From Thalassospira lohafexi (GTDB taxonomy: Bacteria; Pseudomonadota; Alphaproteobacteria; Rhodospirillales; Thalassospiraceae), in contig NZ_NXGX01000004.1 in assembly GCF_002844275.1 (NCBI RefSeq), forward strand, positions 248,001 through 312,000: DNA of 64,000 bases, written 5' to 3'. Below, one piece after another: positions 45,040 through 54,459 of the stretch. The notes under the pieces are model-generated. The model saw only the letters and a list, made by a program, of their open reading frames with translations. It made no database searches and had not been told where the DNA came from. Every line of letters starts with the position of its first letter. Positions within the stretch are counted from its first letter, which is position 1. Made by a program: the position numbers and the translations under genes.

Positions 45040-46254
45040 TCAGCCCATTGCAGCTTTGAGACCTTCGTCCAGTTTGTCGAGGAACTGGGTGGTGGTCAGC
45101 CATTTCTGGTTCGGGCCGATCAGAAGTGCCAGATCCTTGGTCATGAAGCCGGCTTCGACGGTGTCGACGCAAACTTTCTCAAGGGTTTCAGCAAATTTGA
45201 CGACTTCTGGCGTGCTGTCGAATTCACCACGGTATTTCAGGCCCTGCGACCATGCAAAGATCGATGCAATCGGGTTGGTCGAGGTTTCTTTGCCCTGCTG
45301 GTGCTGGCGATAGTGACGGGTCACGGTGCCGTGTGCGGCTTCTGCTTCGACGGTCTGCCCATCCGGGGTCATCAGAACAGAGGTCATCAGACCGAGCGAG
45401 CCAAAGCCCTGTGCCACGGTGTCAGACTGAACGTCGCCGTCATAGTTCTTACAGGCCCAGACAAAACCACCGTTCCATTTCATGGCACATGCGACCATGT
45501 CATCGATCAGGCGGTGTTCATAGGTAATGCCAGCAGCTTTGAATTTGTCAGCAAATTCAGTCTGATAGACTTCTTCGAACAGGTCTTTGAAACGGCCATC
45601 ATAGGCTTTCATGATGGTGTTTTTGGTCGACAGGTAAACCGGCCAGCCAAGGTTAAGACCATAGTTCAAGCTTGCACGTGCAAAGCCCTTGATGCTGTCA
45701 TCAAGGTTGTACATCGACATCGCAACGCCCGAAGACGGGAAGTCGAAGACTTCGTGTTCGATGGCTTCACCGCCGTCTGCCGGCTGGAATTTAATCGTCA
45801 GTTTACCTGCGCCCGGAACTTTAAAGTCGGTCGCACGGTACTGGTCGCCAAATGCATGACGGCCAATAACGATCGGCTGGGTCCAACCCGGAACCAGACG
45901 CGGCACGTTCGAGCAAATGATCGGCTGACGGAAAACGGTACCACCGATGATGTTACGGATGGTGCCGTTTGGCGACTTCCACATCTTTTTCAGGCCGAAT
46001 TCCGTAACACGTTCTTCGTCCGGGGTGATGGTCGCACATTTAACACCAACGCGGTGTTCCTTGATGGCGTTTGCCGCATCAATGGTGATCTGATCGTCGG
46101 TCTCGTCACGTTTCTGAACCGAAAGATCGTAATATTTCAGGTCAATGTCGAGATACGGCAGGATCAGTTTGTTTTTGATGAAGTCCCAGATGATGCGGGT
46201 CATTTCATCGCCGTCAAGCTCGACGACTGGATTCTTAACTTGAATCTTGCTCAT
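45040..46254 (-). CDS. icd: NADP-dependent isocitrate dehydrogenase
   Basis: A 404-residue TCA-cycle enzyme converting isocitrate to 2-oxoglutarate with NADP+. It belongs to the homodimeric eukaryote-like type common in Alphaproteobacteria: [77 protein letters not shown] and [30 protein letters not shown]. The ATG at 46254 has AGGGAG 6 bases upstream; the frame to 46305 is not needed. The gene stands alone. Confidence 0.97.
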   Translation of the reverse strand: MSKIQVKNPVVELDGDEMTRIIWDFIKNKLILPYLDIDLKYYDLSVQKRDETDDQITIDAANAIKEHRVGVKCATITPDEERVTEFGLKKMWKSPNGTIRNIIGGTVFRQPIICSNVPRLVPGWTQPIVIGRHAFGDQYRATDFKVPGAGKLTIKFQPADGGEAIEHEVFDFPSSGVAMSMYNLDDSIKGFARASLNYGLNLGWPVYLSTKNTIMKAYDGRFKDLFEEVYQTEFADKFKAAGITYEHRLIDDMVACAMKWNGGFVWACKNYDGDVQSDTVAQGFGSLGLMTSVLMTPDGQTVEAEAAHGTVTRHYRQHQQGKETSTNPIASIFAWSQGLKYRGEFDSTPEVVKFAETLEKVCVDTVEAGFMTKDLALLIGPNQKWLTTTQFLDKLDEGLKAAMG

Positions 46255-46681
46255 AGAATACTCCCTTGCTGGCCGCTGCCGGAATACAGCGCGGCTGCCA
46301 TTCAAGATGGTTAAATCTTTGTCTTCCGGCGCGCGAGGGAGCGCCCTGGCCGCGTCGGGAGCCCGAACATACAGGAAGCCATCAGAAAATCAAAGAGGGC
46401 GACGCAACATCATCGTCGTCGCACGTCGAAACCGAGGATTCTGTTGGGTTTGCACATGTCGCGGCCAGCGGTTTTGACCGACAAAAAGGCAAAGTTGCCC
46501 GTTGTTTAGCGCAAAGCAGTGCGAAATTTAAAACAGGACGCCACTGTGTCAAAAAATCAAAGCCGTCTGACACGGATCAAAGAAAACACATTCCAAACAG
46601 TTCTAAACTAGGGCTGTTGCGCTAAAAGGATGAAGACTCCGGTGAGTGTGCAATCATTTTAAAATGGGGACTGTCAGAAAC
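46255..46681. other. Intergenic region upstream of icd
   Basis: This 427-base stretch must hold the icd promoter. Small frames on both strands lack ribosome binding sites and family features. No RNA gene or clear operator was seen. Confidence 0.4.
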
Positions 46682-46849
46682 ATGGCAACCGAAAACAATA
46701 TCATCCTCGTCCTGTGTGTGGTCGGCTTTGGATTTTTGGCGGTGGGGTTTAACAACCGTGACCGGGGCTGGGGCCTTGCCATGATGTGGGGCGGTCTGGT
46801 GACAATGCTGGCCCCCATTGCATGGCGCTTGCTGACCCTGTTTGCGTAA
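46682..46849 (+). CDS. Small membrane protein
   Basis: A 55-residue hydrophobic protein: MATENNIILVLCVVGFGFLAVGF, a short polar turn (NNRDRGWG), then a second hydrophobic segment. Two membrane helices are likely. The ATG at 46682 is chosen because the sequence upstream of it (from 46646) has no hydrophobic or family character; the ribosome binding site is weak. No function is known. Confidence 0.45.
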   Translation: MATENNIILVLCVVGFGFLAVGFNNRDRGWGLAMMWGGLVTMLAPIAWRLLTLFA

Positions 46850-46929
46850 CGCGGTCAGTTATCTGTAAACGGGGTCGGGGGGCTATGTTTGCAGTACTTT
46901 GGGTTTGCAGCACTTTGGCGCGGTTGGTG

Positions 46930-47583
46930 TTAGCGGGTTTGTTGCGGATCAATCCCATACCCGCGCAGGAACATGTCCACTGCCGCAATCACGTGGCTAT
47001 GCAAATCCTTGGCTTGAGGTTCCCAGTCGATATAGGACATCTGGCGAATGTCGTAATCGGCCTTGACCAGACTTGAGAAAAACACCGCAGCCTGTTTTGG
47101 GTCGGCCTTGGGAAAGTTTCCTTCGGCCATTTGGCGTTCGAAATAGGATGCAATGAACTTGCGCCCGGTCATCAATCCGCTTTCATAGAACACTTTTCCA
47201 AGCTTGGGAAAACGGGGAACTTCGCCCAGAAACAGCCGCATATACCGGATGGTATCGGGCGTTGTCAGAAGCGTCATCAGGGTTTCGCCGTAATGAATAA
47301 GGGCCGCGCGCAACGGCAGGTCGGTCAACTCAAGCCCCGCCATGACAGACGTTACCCGCCCCGTGCAATCACGGATAACGGCCTCAAAAACCCCGTCCTT
47401 ATTACCAAACAACTCATAAATTGTCCGGCGTGATCCGCCCGCCTCGGCGGTGATCATTTCAAGTGTCGTGCCCGCAAGACCGTGCTCACAAAAAAGTTCT
47501 CTTGCCGCGTCGATCATGACGTCACGGCGTTTGAGCGTTCTGGGGTCTATTTTTCGTGTTTCCGGCTTTTTTGCGTCGGGCAA
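46930..47583 (-). CDS. TetR family regulator of the EmrAB-like pump
   Basis: About 217 residues from a TTG at 47583, since no ATG precedes the HTH. The HTH is DVMIDAARELFCEHGLAGTTLEMITAEAGGSRRTIYELFGNKDGVFEAVI; the rest is a helical ligand domain. The open frame continues upstream antisense to the HlyD gene, but this extension has no coding character. It diverges from hlyD/emrB with three TGGTAC elements between, and is the likely drug-responsive repressor of the pump. Confidence 0.82.
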   Translation of the reverse strand: MPDAKKPETRKIDPRTLKRRDVMIDAARELFCEHGLAGTTLEMITAEAGGSRRTIYELFGNKDGVFEAVIRDCTGRVTSVMAGLELTDLPLRAALIHYGETLMTLLTTPDTIRYMRLFLGEVPRFPKLGKVFYESGLMTGRKFIASYFERQMAEGNFPKADPKQAAVFFSSLVKADYDIRQMSYIDWEPQAKDLHSHVIAAVDMFLRGYGIDPQQTR

Positions 47584-47605
47584 ATGATCTGTTCCAATTC
47601 TGCAC

Positions 47606-47650
47606 TTGACGTTTGGTACTGATTGGTACCATAAAGGTGCAAATGGTACT
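47606..47650 (+). promoter_or_regulatory. Promoter with phased TGGTAC repeats before the efflux operon
   Basis: A TTGACG -35-like hexamer at 47606-47611 is followed by TGGTAC at 47614, 47624 and 47644, spaced 10 and 20 bases so all face the same side of the helix. The middle one is the palindrome TGGTACCA. A TetR repressor bound here would block the promoter of the pump genes. Confidence 0.6.
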
Positions 47651-47679
47651 AGGCAATACCAAAAGGAATTAAGACAGTC

Positions 47680-48783
47680 ATGAGTGTGAAGAAAATCATT
47701 CTGCCCCTGATCGCAGCGGCGATTATTGGTGGCGGTGGATATTACGGGTTCTATTGGGTGACCGAGGGTCAGTATTTCGAAAATACCGACAATGCCTATT
47801 TGCAGGCCGACGAGGTTGCCATTTCGCCCAAGGTATCTGGCTATGTTGGGCAATTGCGTGTTGATGAAAATCAGTCGGTCCGTAAAGGCGATCTGTTGCT
47901 GTCGATCAAGGACGAAGATTACCGTCTTGAACTGGCCCAGACAGATGCAACCCTCGAAGCACGCCGTGCAGCAGTGACCACGATGGATCAGCAGATCGTG
48001 CTTCAGGAAGCCGCGATCACGCAGGCCGATGCCAATGTGCGCATCGCCAAGGTCGAGCTTGATCGCACGACCGAAGATTTCCAGCGCTATGACGATTTGG
48101 TCAAAAAGGGGGCTGCCAGCCGCCAGAAATTTGACTATGCCAAAGCCGACCGCCAGAAAGCACAGGCGCAGGTTGCTGCTGCCAATGCGACCATGGCGGT
48201 TGAAAAAGGCCGCCTTGGCGTTTTGCAGGCCCAAAAAATCGAAGCTGAACGTGCTGTCGGTCAGGCAGAATCTGCACGTGACCTTGCCATGCAGGCACTC
48301 GATGACACCAAGATTTATGCACCGTTTGACGGTGTGGTTGGCAACCGGTCGGTTCAGACCGGCGCACTGGTTCAGCCCGGTGAGCAATTGCTCGTCCTTG
48401 TCCCGTTGCCGGGCGTTTACGTCGTGGCAAACTTCAAGGAAACCCAGATCGGTCACATGGCACGTGGCCAAACCGTCCGGGTGGAGGTTGATGCCTTTCC
48501 CAATGCCGATATCACCGGCCATGTCGAAAGTTTCGCACCCGCCACGGGGGCTCAGTTCAGCCTGTTGCCGCCTGAAAACGCGACTGGAAACTTCACCAAG
48601 ATTACCCAGCGTGTCCCGATCCGCATTGCCCTTGATAACAGCAAATGGGCAACGGCCCTGCGGCCCGGTCTGTCGGTGGTGGTCGATGTCGATACCCGCG
48701 ATGCCGACGGCACACAGCATATTGCCGGATCCGGACTTGTGCCCGGTGTGATTGCCAGCACGGAAGTTTCGGAGCTTAACTAA
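47680..48783 (+). CDS. HlyD/EmrA-type membrane fusion protein
   Basis: A 367-residue periplasmic adaptor with one N-terminal membrane helix. The biotinyl-lipoyl-like domain (YLQADEVAISPKVSGYVGQLRVDENQSVRKGDLLLSIKDEDY) precedes a coiled-coil hairpin (~95-215), then DDTKIYAPFDGVVGNRSVQTGALVQPGEQLLVLVPL and a beta-barrel. It works with the DHA2 transporter encoded next, whose start overlaps its stop by one base. It links the inner-membrane pump to an outer-membrane channel encoded elsewhere. Confidence 0.9.
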   Translation: MSVKKIILPLIAAAIIGGGGYYGFYWVTEGQYFENTDNAYLQADEVAISPKVSGYVGQLRVDENQSVRKGDLLLSIKDEDYRLELAQTDATLEARRAAVTTMDQQIVLQEAAITQADANVRIAKVELDRTTEDFQRYDDLVKKGAASRQKFDYAKADRQKAQAQVAAANATMAVEKGRLGVLQAQKIEAERAVGQAESARDLAMQALDDTKIYAPFDGVVGNRSVQTGALVQPGEQLLVLVPLPGVYVVANFKETQIGHMARGQTVRVEVDAFPNADITGHVESFAPATGAQFSLLPPENATGNFTKITQRVPIRIALDNSKWATALRPGLSVVVDVDTRDADGTQHIAGSGLVPGVIASTEVSELN

Positions 48784-50393
48784 TGAGCAATACCGTCCCC
48801 AGTTCATCTGATACATCCGCCTCATCCGCGCAAGGGGCCATGCCCGTGCAAAGCGGACAGGTTGATCGTATCCAGTTCATTGGCTGGGTGGCGATGGTTG
48901 TCGGTATGTTTCTGGCAATCCTTGATATTCAGATCGTCGCAAGCTCGCTTGAAAACATTCAGGCAGGCCTTTCGGCAAGCCCCGATGAAATTGGCTGGGT
49001 GCAAACAAGTTACCTGATTGCCGAAGTGGTGATGATCCCGCTTTCAGGGTTCCTGTCGCGCCTGATGTCGACCCGCTGGCTGTTTGTGATTTCGGCCATC
49101 GGTTTCACGGTGATGTCGATTGCATCGGCCTTTGCGTGGTCAATCGAAAGCATGATCTGGTTCCGGGCCATGCAGGGGTTCCTCGGCGGAGCCATGATCC
49201 CGACGGTGTTTGCGACGACCTATATCATTTTCCCGCCGGAAAAACGCAATACCGCATCGGTGATGATTGGCCTGATTGCCACCATGGCCCCAACCGTTGG
49301 CCCGACATTGGGCGGGTTTCTGACCCAGTCGCTGTCGTGGCACTGGCTGTTTCTGATCAACGTTATTCCGGGGATTTTGATTGCCACCGTGGTTGGCATG
49401 ACCCTTCGGATTGATAAGGGCGACCGATCCCTGCTTAAGGGGTTTGACCTTAAAGGTTTGATTGCCATGGCGGTGTTTCTGGGCAGTCTGGAATATGTGC
49501 TCGACGAGGGGCCGAAAGACGACTGGTTTGATGAAACTGCAATCGTTTACGGGACCATTGTCTGTGTGATTGCCGGGATCTATTTCTTCTGGCGGATGTT
49601 TCGCTATGACAAGCCGATTGTCGATCTGAAATCCTTTGCGGATCGCAATTTCACCATGGGCTGTGTATTCAGCTTCACCCTTGGCATCGGGCTTTATGGC
49701 AGTGTCTATATCATGCCGCTGATGCTGGGCCGTATTCGCGGCTATGACAGTCTTGAAATCGGCATTGTCATGGCCGTGACCGGAATCTCGCAATTCATCT
49801 GCGCCCCGATTGCCGGGAAAATGACGGCGAAATACCCGCCGCGTGTTGTGTTGGGCATTGGGTTGATCATGTTTGCGATTGGTCTTGCCATGCACGGCTT
49901 TAACACCAGCGAAGTGTCGTTCAATGAATTGATCTTCCCGCAAATCGTGCGTGGGGCGGCTTTGATGTTCTGCATGTTGCCGGTGACCAATCTGGCACTG
50001 GGTACTTTACCGCCCGAAAAGATCAAAAACGCCAGCGGGCTTTATAACCTGATGCGCAACCTTGGCGGGGCGATTGGCATGGCGGGGATCAACACGTTGC
50101 TCGATAAGCGGATTGATTATCACTTTTCGCATCTGGCCGAGCACATCAACCCGGCCAGCACCGCGTTCAAGCAATATCTTGCCACCATCATGGCACGCTA
50201 TTCGGACATGGGCATTGCCGATCCACATGCGGCGGCAATGAAGTTCATCGTTAACCTTGTTACGCGCGAAGCATCGATGATTTCGTTTAACGACGTGTAT
50301 CTGGCGATGGCCGCGACATTCTTTATCGCGTTCCTCCTTTTGCCGCTTGCACGCCCCGCAGGGCAGGCACCGGCAGGCGGAGGTGGTCACTAA
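48783..50393 (+). CDS. DHA2 family multidrug efflux transporter (EmrB-like)
   Basis: A 536-residue membrane protein with about 14 helices, as in the EmrB/QacA group. Early motifs include LDIQIVASSLENIQAGLSASPDEIGWVQTSYLIAEVVMIPLSGFLSRLMSTR, with the motif D1 and A elements, and TVGPTLGGFLTQSLSWHWLFLINVIPG, motif C. It is translationally coupled to the HlyD gene. The regulator is the divergent TetR. It should export hydrophobic drugs or similar toxic compounds using the proton gradient. Confidence 0.92.
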   Translation: MSNTVPSSSDTSASSAQGAMPVQSGQVDRIQFIGWVAMVVGMFLAILDIQIVASSLENIQAGLSASPDEIGWVQTSYLIAEVVMIPLSGFLSRLMSTRWLFVISAIGFTVMSIASAFAWSIESMIWFRAMQGFLGGAMIPTVFATTYIIFPPEKRNTASVMIGLIATMAPTVGPTLGGFLTQSLSWHWLFLINVIPGILIATVVGMTLRIDKGDRSLLKGFDLKGLIAMAVFLGSLEYVLDEGPKDDWFDETAIVYGTIVCVIAGIYFFWRMFRYDKPIVDLKSFADRNFTMGCVFSFTLGIGLYGSVYIMPLMLGRIRGYDSLEIGIVMAVTGISQFICAPIAGKMTAKYPPRVVLGIGLIMFAIGLAMHGFNTSEVSFNELIFPQIVRGAALMFCMLPVTNLALGTLPPEKIKNASGLYNLMRNLGGAIGMAGINTLLDKRIDYHFSHLAEHINPASTAFKQYLATIMARYSDMGIADPHAAAMKFIVNLVTREASMISFNDVYLAMAATFFIAFLLLPLARPAGQAPAGGGGH

Positions 50394-50532
50394 CGCATCC
50401 CAAATAGCCCAAGCCGACAGGCGTGGGCGACGAAACAGGCCGCACACAGTTCCCCCGACCCCGCAAGCGCAAGCTTGAGTGCGGCTTGGCCGGTCCCCGT
50501 CCCCCGGGGGCCGGCATTTTTATTGTGAAGTG

Positions 50533-50568
50533 AAAAAACGAAACGCCCGGGGAAATCCCGGGCGTTTC
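50533..50568 (-). terminator. Strong terminator between convergent genes
   Basis: GAAACGCCCGGG / CCCGGGCGTTTC is a 12-base stem with a 5-base loop, followed on the reverse strand by six T. It ends the EamA transcript or a small RNA; the stem may also serve the emrB side. Confidence 0.85.
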
Positions 50569-50723
50569 TGGTTTCCGGCAGGGAGGTTGCCGGAAGACGA
50601 CAAGGTGGGGTGACATTCCAACCACAAGATTGGGGGACGGTTGAAATGATGCTCCCCCGGGGAAAGGGAACCACACCTTGTCTGGGATCGTTTGCATCGG
50701 TGACATCGGCTAAGCGATGCAAA
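50533..50723 (-). ncRNA. Candidate structured RNA, reverse strand
   Basis: On the reverse strand this 190-base gap between convergent genes folds into several perfect stems: TTTGCATCG/CGATGCAAA (50691-50723), GACAAGGTG/CACCTTGTC (50599-50607 with 50674-50682) enclosing GGGGGA/TCCCCC (50632-50637 with 50653-50658), TTCCGGCA/TGCCGGAA (50573-50595), and a strong terminator hairpin GAAACGCCCGGG/CCCGGGCGTTTC (50540-50568) with six T. It could be a small RNA or the structured 3' end of the EamA message. No known RNA family was recognised. Confidence 0.4.
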
Positions 50724-50729
50724 TGGTGA

Positions 50730-51695
50730 TCAGGTTTCGATCCGTATTGGTTCTGTGGCAAGGGCCCGAAGTTTTGCCGAATGACGTTGTTTTGAAACGG
50801 TAATCTGGACTATCCCGATCATCACCAGAAGGGAAGAGATCCAGAACACACTGTCATGTGCGGGCGTCGGGGTCAGGCCAAGACGCGCTGCGATCATCTC
50901 AAGCCCCAGCAGGATAAAGGGCAGGACCGATGTCGACAGGATGTATTTTTCAATCCCGGCAGTTTTGATTGATCGCAGCGATAACACCATGGCAGGCCCG
51001 CGAAACAGAACACCAATCAAAAGTCCGGCAATCAGCGTTTCGGTGCCAAAAAGACCCGCTGTCGAGATATAGGGGATCGGCACCGGACTGATCAGGTCAA
51101 CCAGTGGCGGGACCGCCAAAAAGATCGATGCTGTAATCAGCAACAACACCCCGGTAAAGCGCAGATGCGCCCATGCATCCTTGATCTGATTATCGGGATG
51201 TTTTTCCGCCAGAACCGATGATGAAATGGCCGTGACCTCGGATGCCAGCATCAGCAGCACGGCAGGATTGGTAAAGCCACCGGGCAGATGCCACGCCAGC
51301 CAAACCGCCCCGGCAATCAAGGTTGCGTGACCCAGCCATTCAGACCGTCCGGGGGCTCTGCCCAGAATAAAGGTCGCGGCAAGGGCCGCCAATGGCATGC
51401 CGGTTTGTGACAAAATACCGCTTTGGGGTGCGCTGATATAGACAAGTGCAGCGGTCCATGTCACCCCGGTCATCACCCGCAAAATACCATAGGCCCAATT
51501 GATCGGCAGGGTAAACTGCCGCCACGGAATGCGTCTGCCCGGTGCCATCAGCACAAGTGCAATCCCGCCAAACACCAACTGCCAGCAGGTCATGGCATAG
51601 GGATCAATGTCAAAGCTGGTCAGCGCAATTCGGTTGCACACCAGCAACATCGCCCAGAACAAGGTGGTGGTAAAAAGCAGGACCAATACAGGCAT
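50730..51695 (-). CDS. EamA/DMT family transporter
   Basis: A 321-residue protein with about ten membrane helices in two EamA halves. It begins MPVLVLLFTTTLFWAMLLVCNRIALTSFDIDPYAMTCWQLVFGG, a typical first repeat, and ends with a short basic tail. It is the second DMT gene of the window after the one at 2341, but their sequences differ. The substrate is unknown. It converges with emrB. Confidence 0.78.
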   Translation of the reverse strand: MPVLVLLFTTTLFWAMLLVCNRIALTSFDIDPYAMTCWQLVFGGIALVLMAPGRRIPWRQFTLPINWAYGILRVMTGVTWTAALVYISAPQSGILSQTGMPLAALAATFILGRAPGRSEWLGHATLIAGAVWLAWHLPGGFTNPAVLLMLASEVTAISSSVLAEKHPDNQIKDAWAHLRFTGVLLLITASIFLAVPPLVDLISPVPIPYISTAGLFGTETLIAGLLIGVLFRGPAMVLSLRSIKTAGIEKYILSTSVLPFILLGLEMIAARLGLTPTPAHDSVFWISSLLVMIGIVQITVSKQRHSAKLRALATEPIRIET

Positions 51696-51901
51696 ATGAT
51701 AAATTCATAAAAGTTATGATTGATCGAGCATTCTGCACCCGTTCCGCCAAAATGACGACCAGATTTTTAAGGTAAACATCTGAAATTAATTCATGAAACC
51801 AAAATCCCGTCACAGAGGAGTTCTGTGACGGGATACAAGGAACAGGGTGCTTGTAGGAGTGTTTTATGTCGCACCACTGGAGATGCTTGCGTTATTTCCC
51901 C

Positions 51902-54412
51902 TTAGCTTGGGATATACTCATCGCTCCATGAAACACTTAAGTCACCAGATTCGAGCATGATCTCGATCGCTTGATCGGCATATCCCAGTTCCTTAAGAAT
52001 GCTGCGCGTTGACGCACCGAATTTCTCGGATGGTGGTAGGGCAAAGACCTTGGAGCGGGTCGTGCGAACCGCATAGGGGTCAAGCTGGGTAACCTCGTGG
52101 CCACTCGGGTGGTCAGAATAGAGCGAGAAGGAGTAGCTTCCGTTTTCCGTTCCGGGCGTTCCGTCTGCATCGCGACAGTTTTCCGCGCGCAAGGCATCAA
52201 TATTGTCACAAATGGCAACACCGATATCCGCCGTGCGAAGGCGTTCAATCCATTCAATGGCGGGCATGGTCTGAAACGCCGTTGCAAGATAAACTGCGCG
52301 TTCGTCGGCTGGAATATCGGGCAAGTCTTCAAGGCCTTCGACATTGCGAAATCTTGGCAGGTCGCTTTCATAGGCGCTGAGCAGTAGATAGACGCCCGAG
52401 GCCGTGCTGTAAAAGCGGTTCAGGTCATCATTGCCGTTCATTTCCGGACCCGATGGTTCGTCAAACAGCCCGCGTCCGCGGAAATCATAGGCAAACGGGA
52501 TTTGTAGAAGACCGCTATTGGCTGTCAGGGACGTACGACCACGTCCGATACGACCAAAGCGATACTTCTGATAGAGTGCTGCGGCAACCGCCAGGGCACC
52601 CCCAAAGCCGCACATGACATCAATCGTCCCGACATGGGCGTGTTCTTCAGGGCGATCCATGGCACCACCAAACCGCAACATGATACCCGTGGCAGCCTGC
52701 ACCAGATCGTCATAACCGATATAGTCGGTCCGAACACCGCGATTTACACCGCTGAAACAATCAAGTTTACAGAAAAGGGCGTTTGGGTTGAGTTTGCGCA
52801 GGTTTTCGGCATCAAGGCCCATCCGCTTAATCTGACTGTCCGGGGCGTTCCATACGATCACATCAACGGTCTTGACTAGGTCTTCGAAGACCTTGCGTCC
52901 GTGTTCGGCTTTGATGTCGGCCAGAATGGATCGTTTGCCGCGCATTTGCGACAGGCCATAGATAACCGTGTTCCAGCTGTCATAAAGGGGCACGGATGGA
53001 TCAAGCTTGATGACATCTGCGCCAAACCGCGCAAGATAACTTGCCGAATGCGGGCCAGCGATCACGTTGCAAAGATCTAGGACGCGAACACCAGATAGCC
53101 ATCCCTCCTGTGCGTTTTCATTAGATGGTTCAGGGATTTCGGTCCGATGCTTTTTGAGGATTTTAAGCGCCTCGTCGAACTCAATCCAGCGGCGAGGTTC
53201 GGGTTTAAGGGCCTCTTCACCGCTTTCTTCCATCCAGACAACTGGGCCGGGCGTTGTCATCTCACCATATTCTGGGTCCCAGGTGTCAATCATCAAACCC
53301 GACCCTTCGGCGTATTCGTCGTGGATCCATTCTTGCAGCCAGCGTTGTGGCGCACCGGGAATGCCGCCACGGCCAAACATCTTTTTCCATTCATGCGATG
53401 TTCGGGTCATAAACACGTCCTTCATGCGTGCGGCAATCTTGTCGGCCCAGTCTTTTGGCATCGGATAGACGCCAAGGGATGTTTCAGACTCCCACTCCGA
53501 TTGGGGTTTGTAGGTGTTGTCTTCTGATGTCAGGCCGTCGGCGACGAGTTCGTCATGCAGACCAAGAACTTCAAGGCACCGTTTGGCGTGGAATTTGTGG
53601 CTTGGACAAACCACGTAAAACATTCTTCCGTCCTTGCACATGTAGCTTCTGAAGAACGGGTCGAGAAGTTCCTGCAATTCCTCGTAGCTGACATTCATTG
53701 GCAGGCCTTCGACGCGGCGTCGTTCGATCTCCAGTTCGCGCTGGGTAAGATAACGTTTGGGCATGTCCGATACCTTGATCGAATTATAGCAAAGCCCTTC
53801 CATCACCGCAGCGGCAAGGGGTACTTCGATCTGATCGCCAAGGCCGGTGACCTGTCGCGATTGCAGTGCGAGGACAACCGAGGATGCGGCGATTTGCGAC
53901 GCATATGCCGATGATAAAGGAAGCGGAGAGAAGGACGGATTCAGCCCCATCAGAACGCGGTTTAGCCCCATATCGGTAAAGACACCAGAACTTGCCGCAA
54001 CGATGCTTTCAAAGGCGCGCAGTTCGCGGCGTTCCTCATCGTTTGATGCAAATCCCGGTACGGACAAGGTGATCAGTTCCGGTCGTTCCTTGCGCATTTC
54101 CGCAAAGTCAAAGCCAAGCTTCGTAAATTTCCCCGGTCGGAAATTTTCAATGATGATGTCGGCCTCGGCGCATAAAGCATGCGCTTTCTCCCGGCCATCA
54201 TGGGATTTTAGATCCAGATTTAGGATCACCTTGTTGCGGTTAAGCGTCGCATTTGCCGGACTGTCCCACATTGGGCCATCCGGGGGATCAATGTGAACCA
54301 CTGTGGCGCCAAGATCGCCAAGCAGCATGGCGACCGCCGGGCCAGCAATATATTGACTGAAATCGACGACTTTGACCCCAGTCAGTGGGAGTTGGGAGAA
54401 CCGGGTGTACAT
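51902..54412 (-). CDS. dddD: DddD-like two-domain CoA transferase (probable DMSP cleavage)
   Basis: An 836-residue protein with two class III (CaiB/BaiF) CoA-transferase domains, ~1-400 and ~438-836, joined by a charged linker. The start at 54412 has GGAGG 5 bases upstream. Domain 2 has the catalytic-type Asp598 in VGTIDVMCGFGGALA; domain 1 has PLPLSSAYASQ at the equivalent place and lacks that Asp. This length, tandem layout and single active Asp fit DddD, which transfers CoA to DMSP and releases DMS (its catalytic Asp is reported near 602, from memory). Other CoA transferases of marine substrates remain possible. It lies 47 bases after a GMC oxidoreductase gene. Confidence 0.7.
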   Translation of the reverse strand: MYTRFSQLPLTGVKVVDFSQYIAGPAVAMLLGDLGATVVHIDPPDGPMWDSPANATLNRNKVILNLDLKSHDGREKAHALCAEADIIIENFRPGKFTKLGFDFAEMRKERPELITLSVPGFASNDEERRELRAFESIVAASSGVFTDMGLNRVLMGLNPSFSPLPLSSAYASQIAASSVVLALQSRQVTGLGDQIEVPLAAAVMEGLCYNSIKVSDMPKRYLTQRELEIERRRVEGLPMNVSYEELQELLDPFFRSYMCKDGRMFYVVCPSHKFHAKRCLEVLGLHDELVADGLTSEDNTYKPQSEWESETSLGVYPMPKDWADKIAARMKDVFMTRTSHEWKKMFGRGGIPGAPQRWLQEWIHDEYAEGSGLMIDTWDPEYGEMTTPGPVVWMEESGEEALKPEPRRWIEFDEALKILKKHRTEIPEPSNENAQEGWLSGVRVLDLCNVIAGPHSASYLARFGADVIKLDPSVPLYDSWNTVIYGLSQMRGKRSILADIKAEHGRKVFEDLVKTVDVIVWNAPDSQIKRMGLDAENLRKLNPNALFCKLDCFSGVNRGVRTDYIGYDDLVQAATGIMLRFGGAMDRPEEHAHVGTIDVMCGFGGALAVAAALYQKYRFGRIGRGRTSLTANSGLLQIPFAYDFRGRGLFDEPSGPEMNGNDDLNRFYSTASGVYLLLSAYESDLPRFRNVEGLEDLPDIPADERAVYLATAFQTMPAIEWIERLRTADIGVAICDNIDALRAENCRDADGTPGTENGSYSFSLYSDHPSGHEVTQLDPYAVRTTRSKVFALPPSEKFGASTRSILKELGYADQAIEIMLESGDLSVSWSDEYIPS

Positions 54413-54459
54413 TTTTTCCTCCAAAGTCTGCTTGTGTCGTAGGGATCTGCAGATGAAGG

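Noticed and set aside
45301-46314. 337-codon open frame antisense to icd
   Set aside because: Entirely opposite the conserved icd gene; no domain seen.
46930-48825. 631-codon open frame on the reverse strand
   Set aside because: Only its last third is a real TetR gene. The rest is antisense to the conserved HlyD gene and has no family character.
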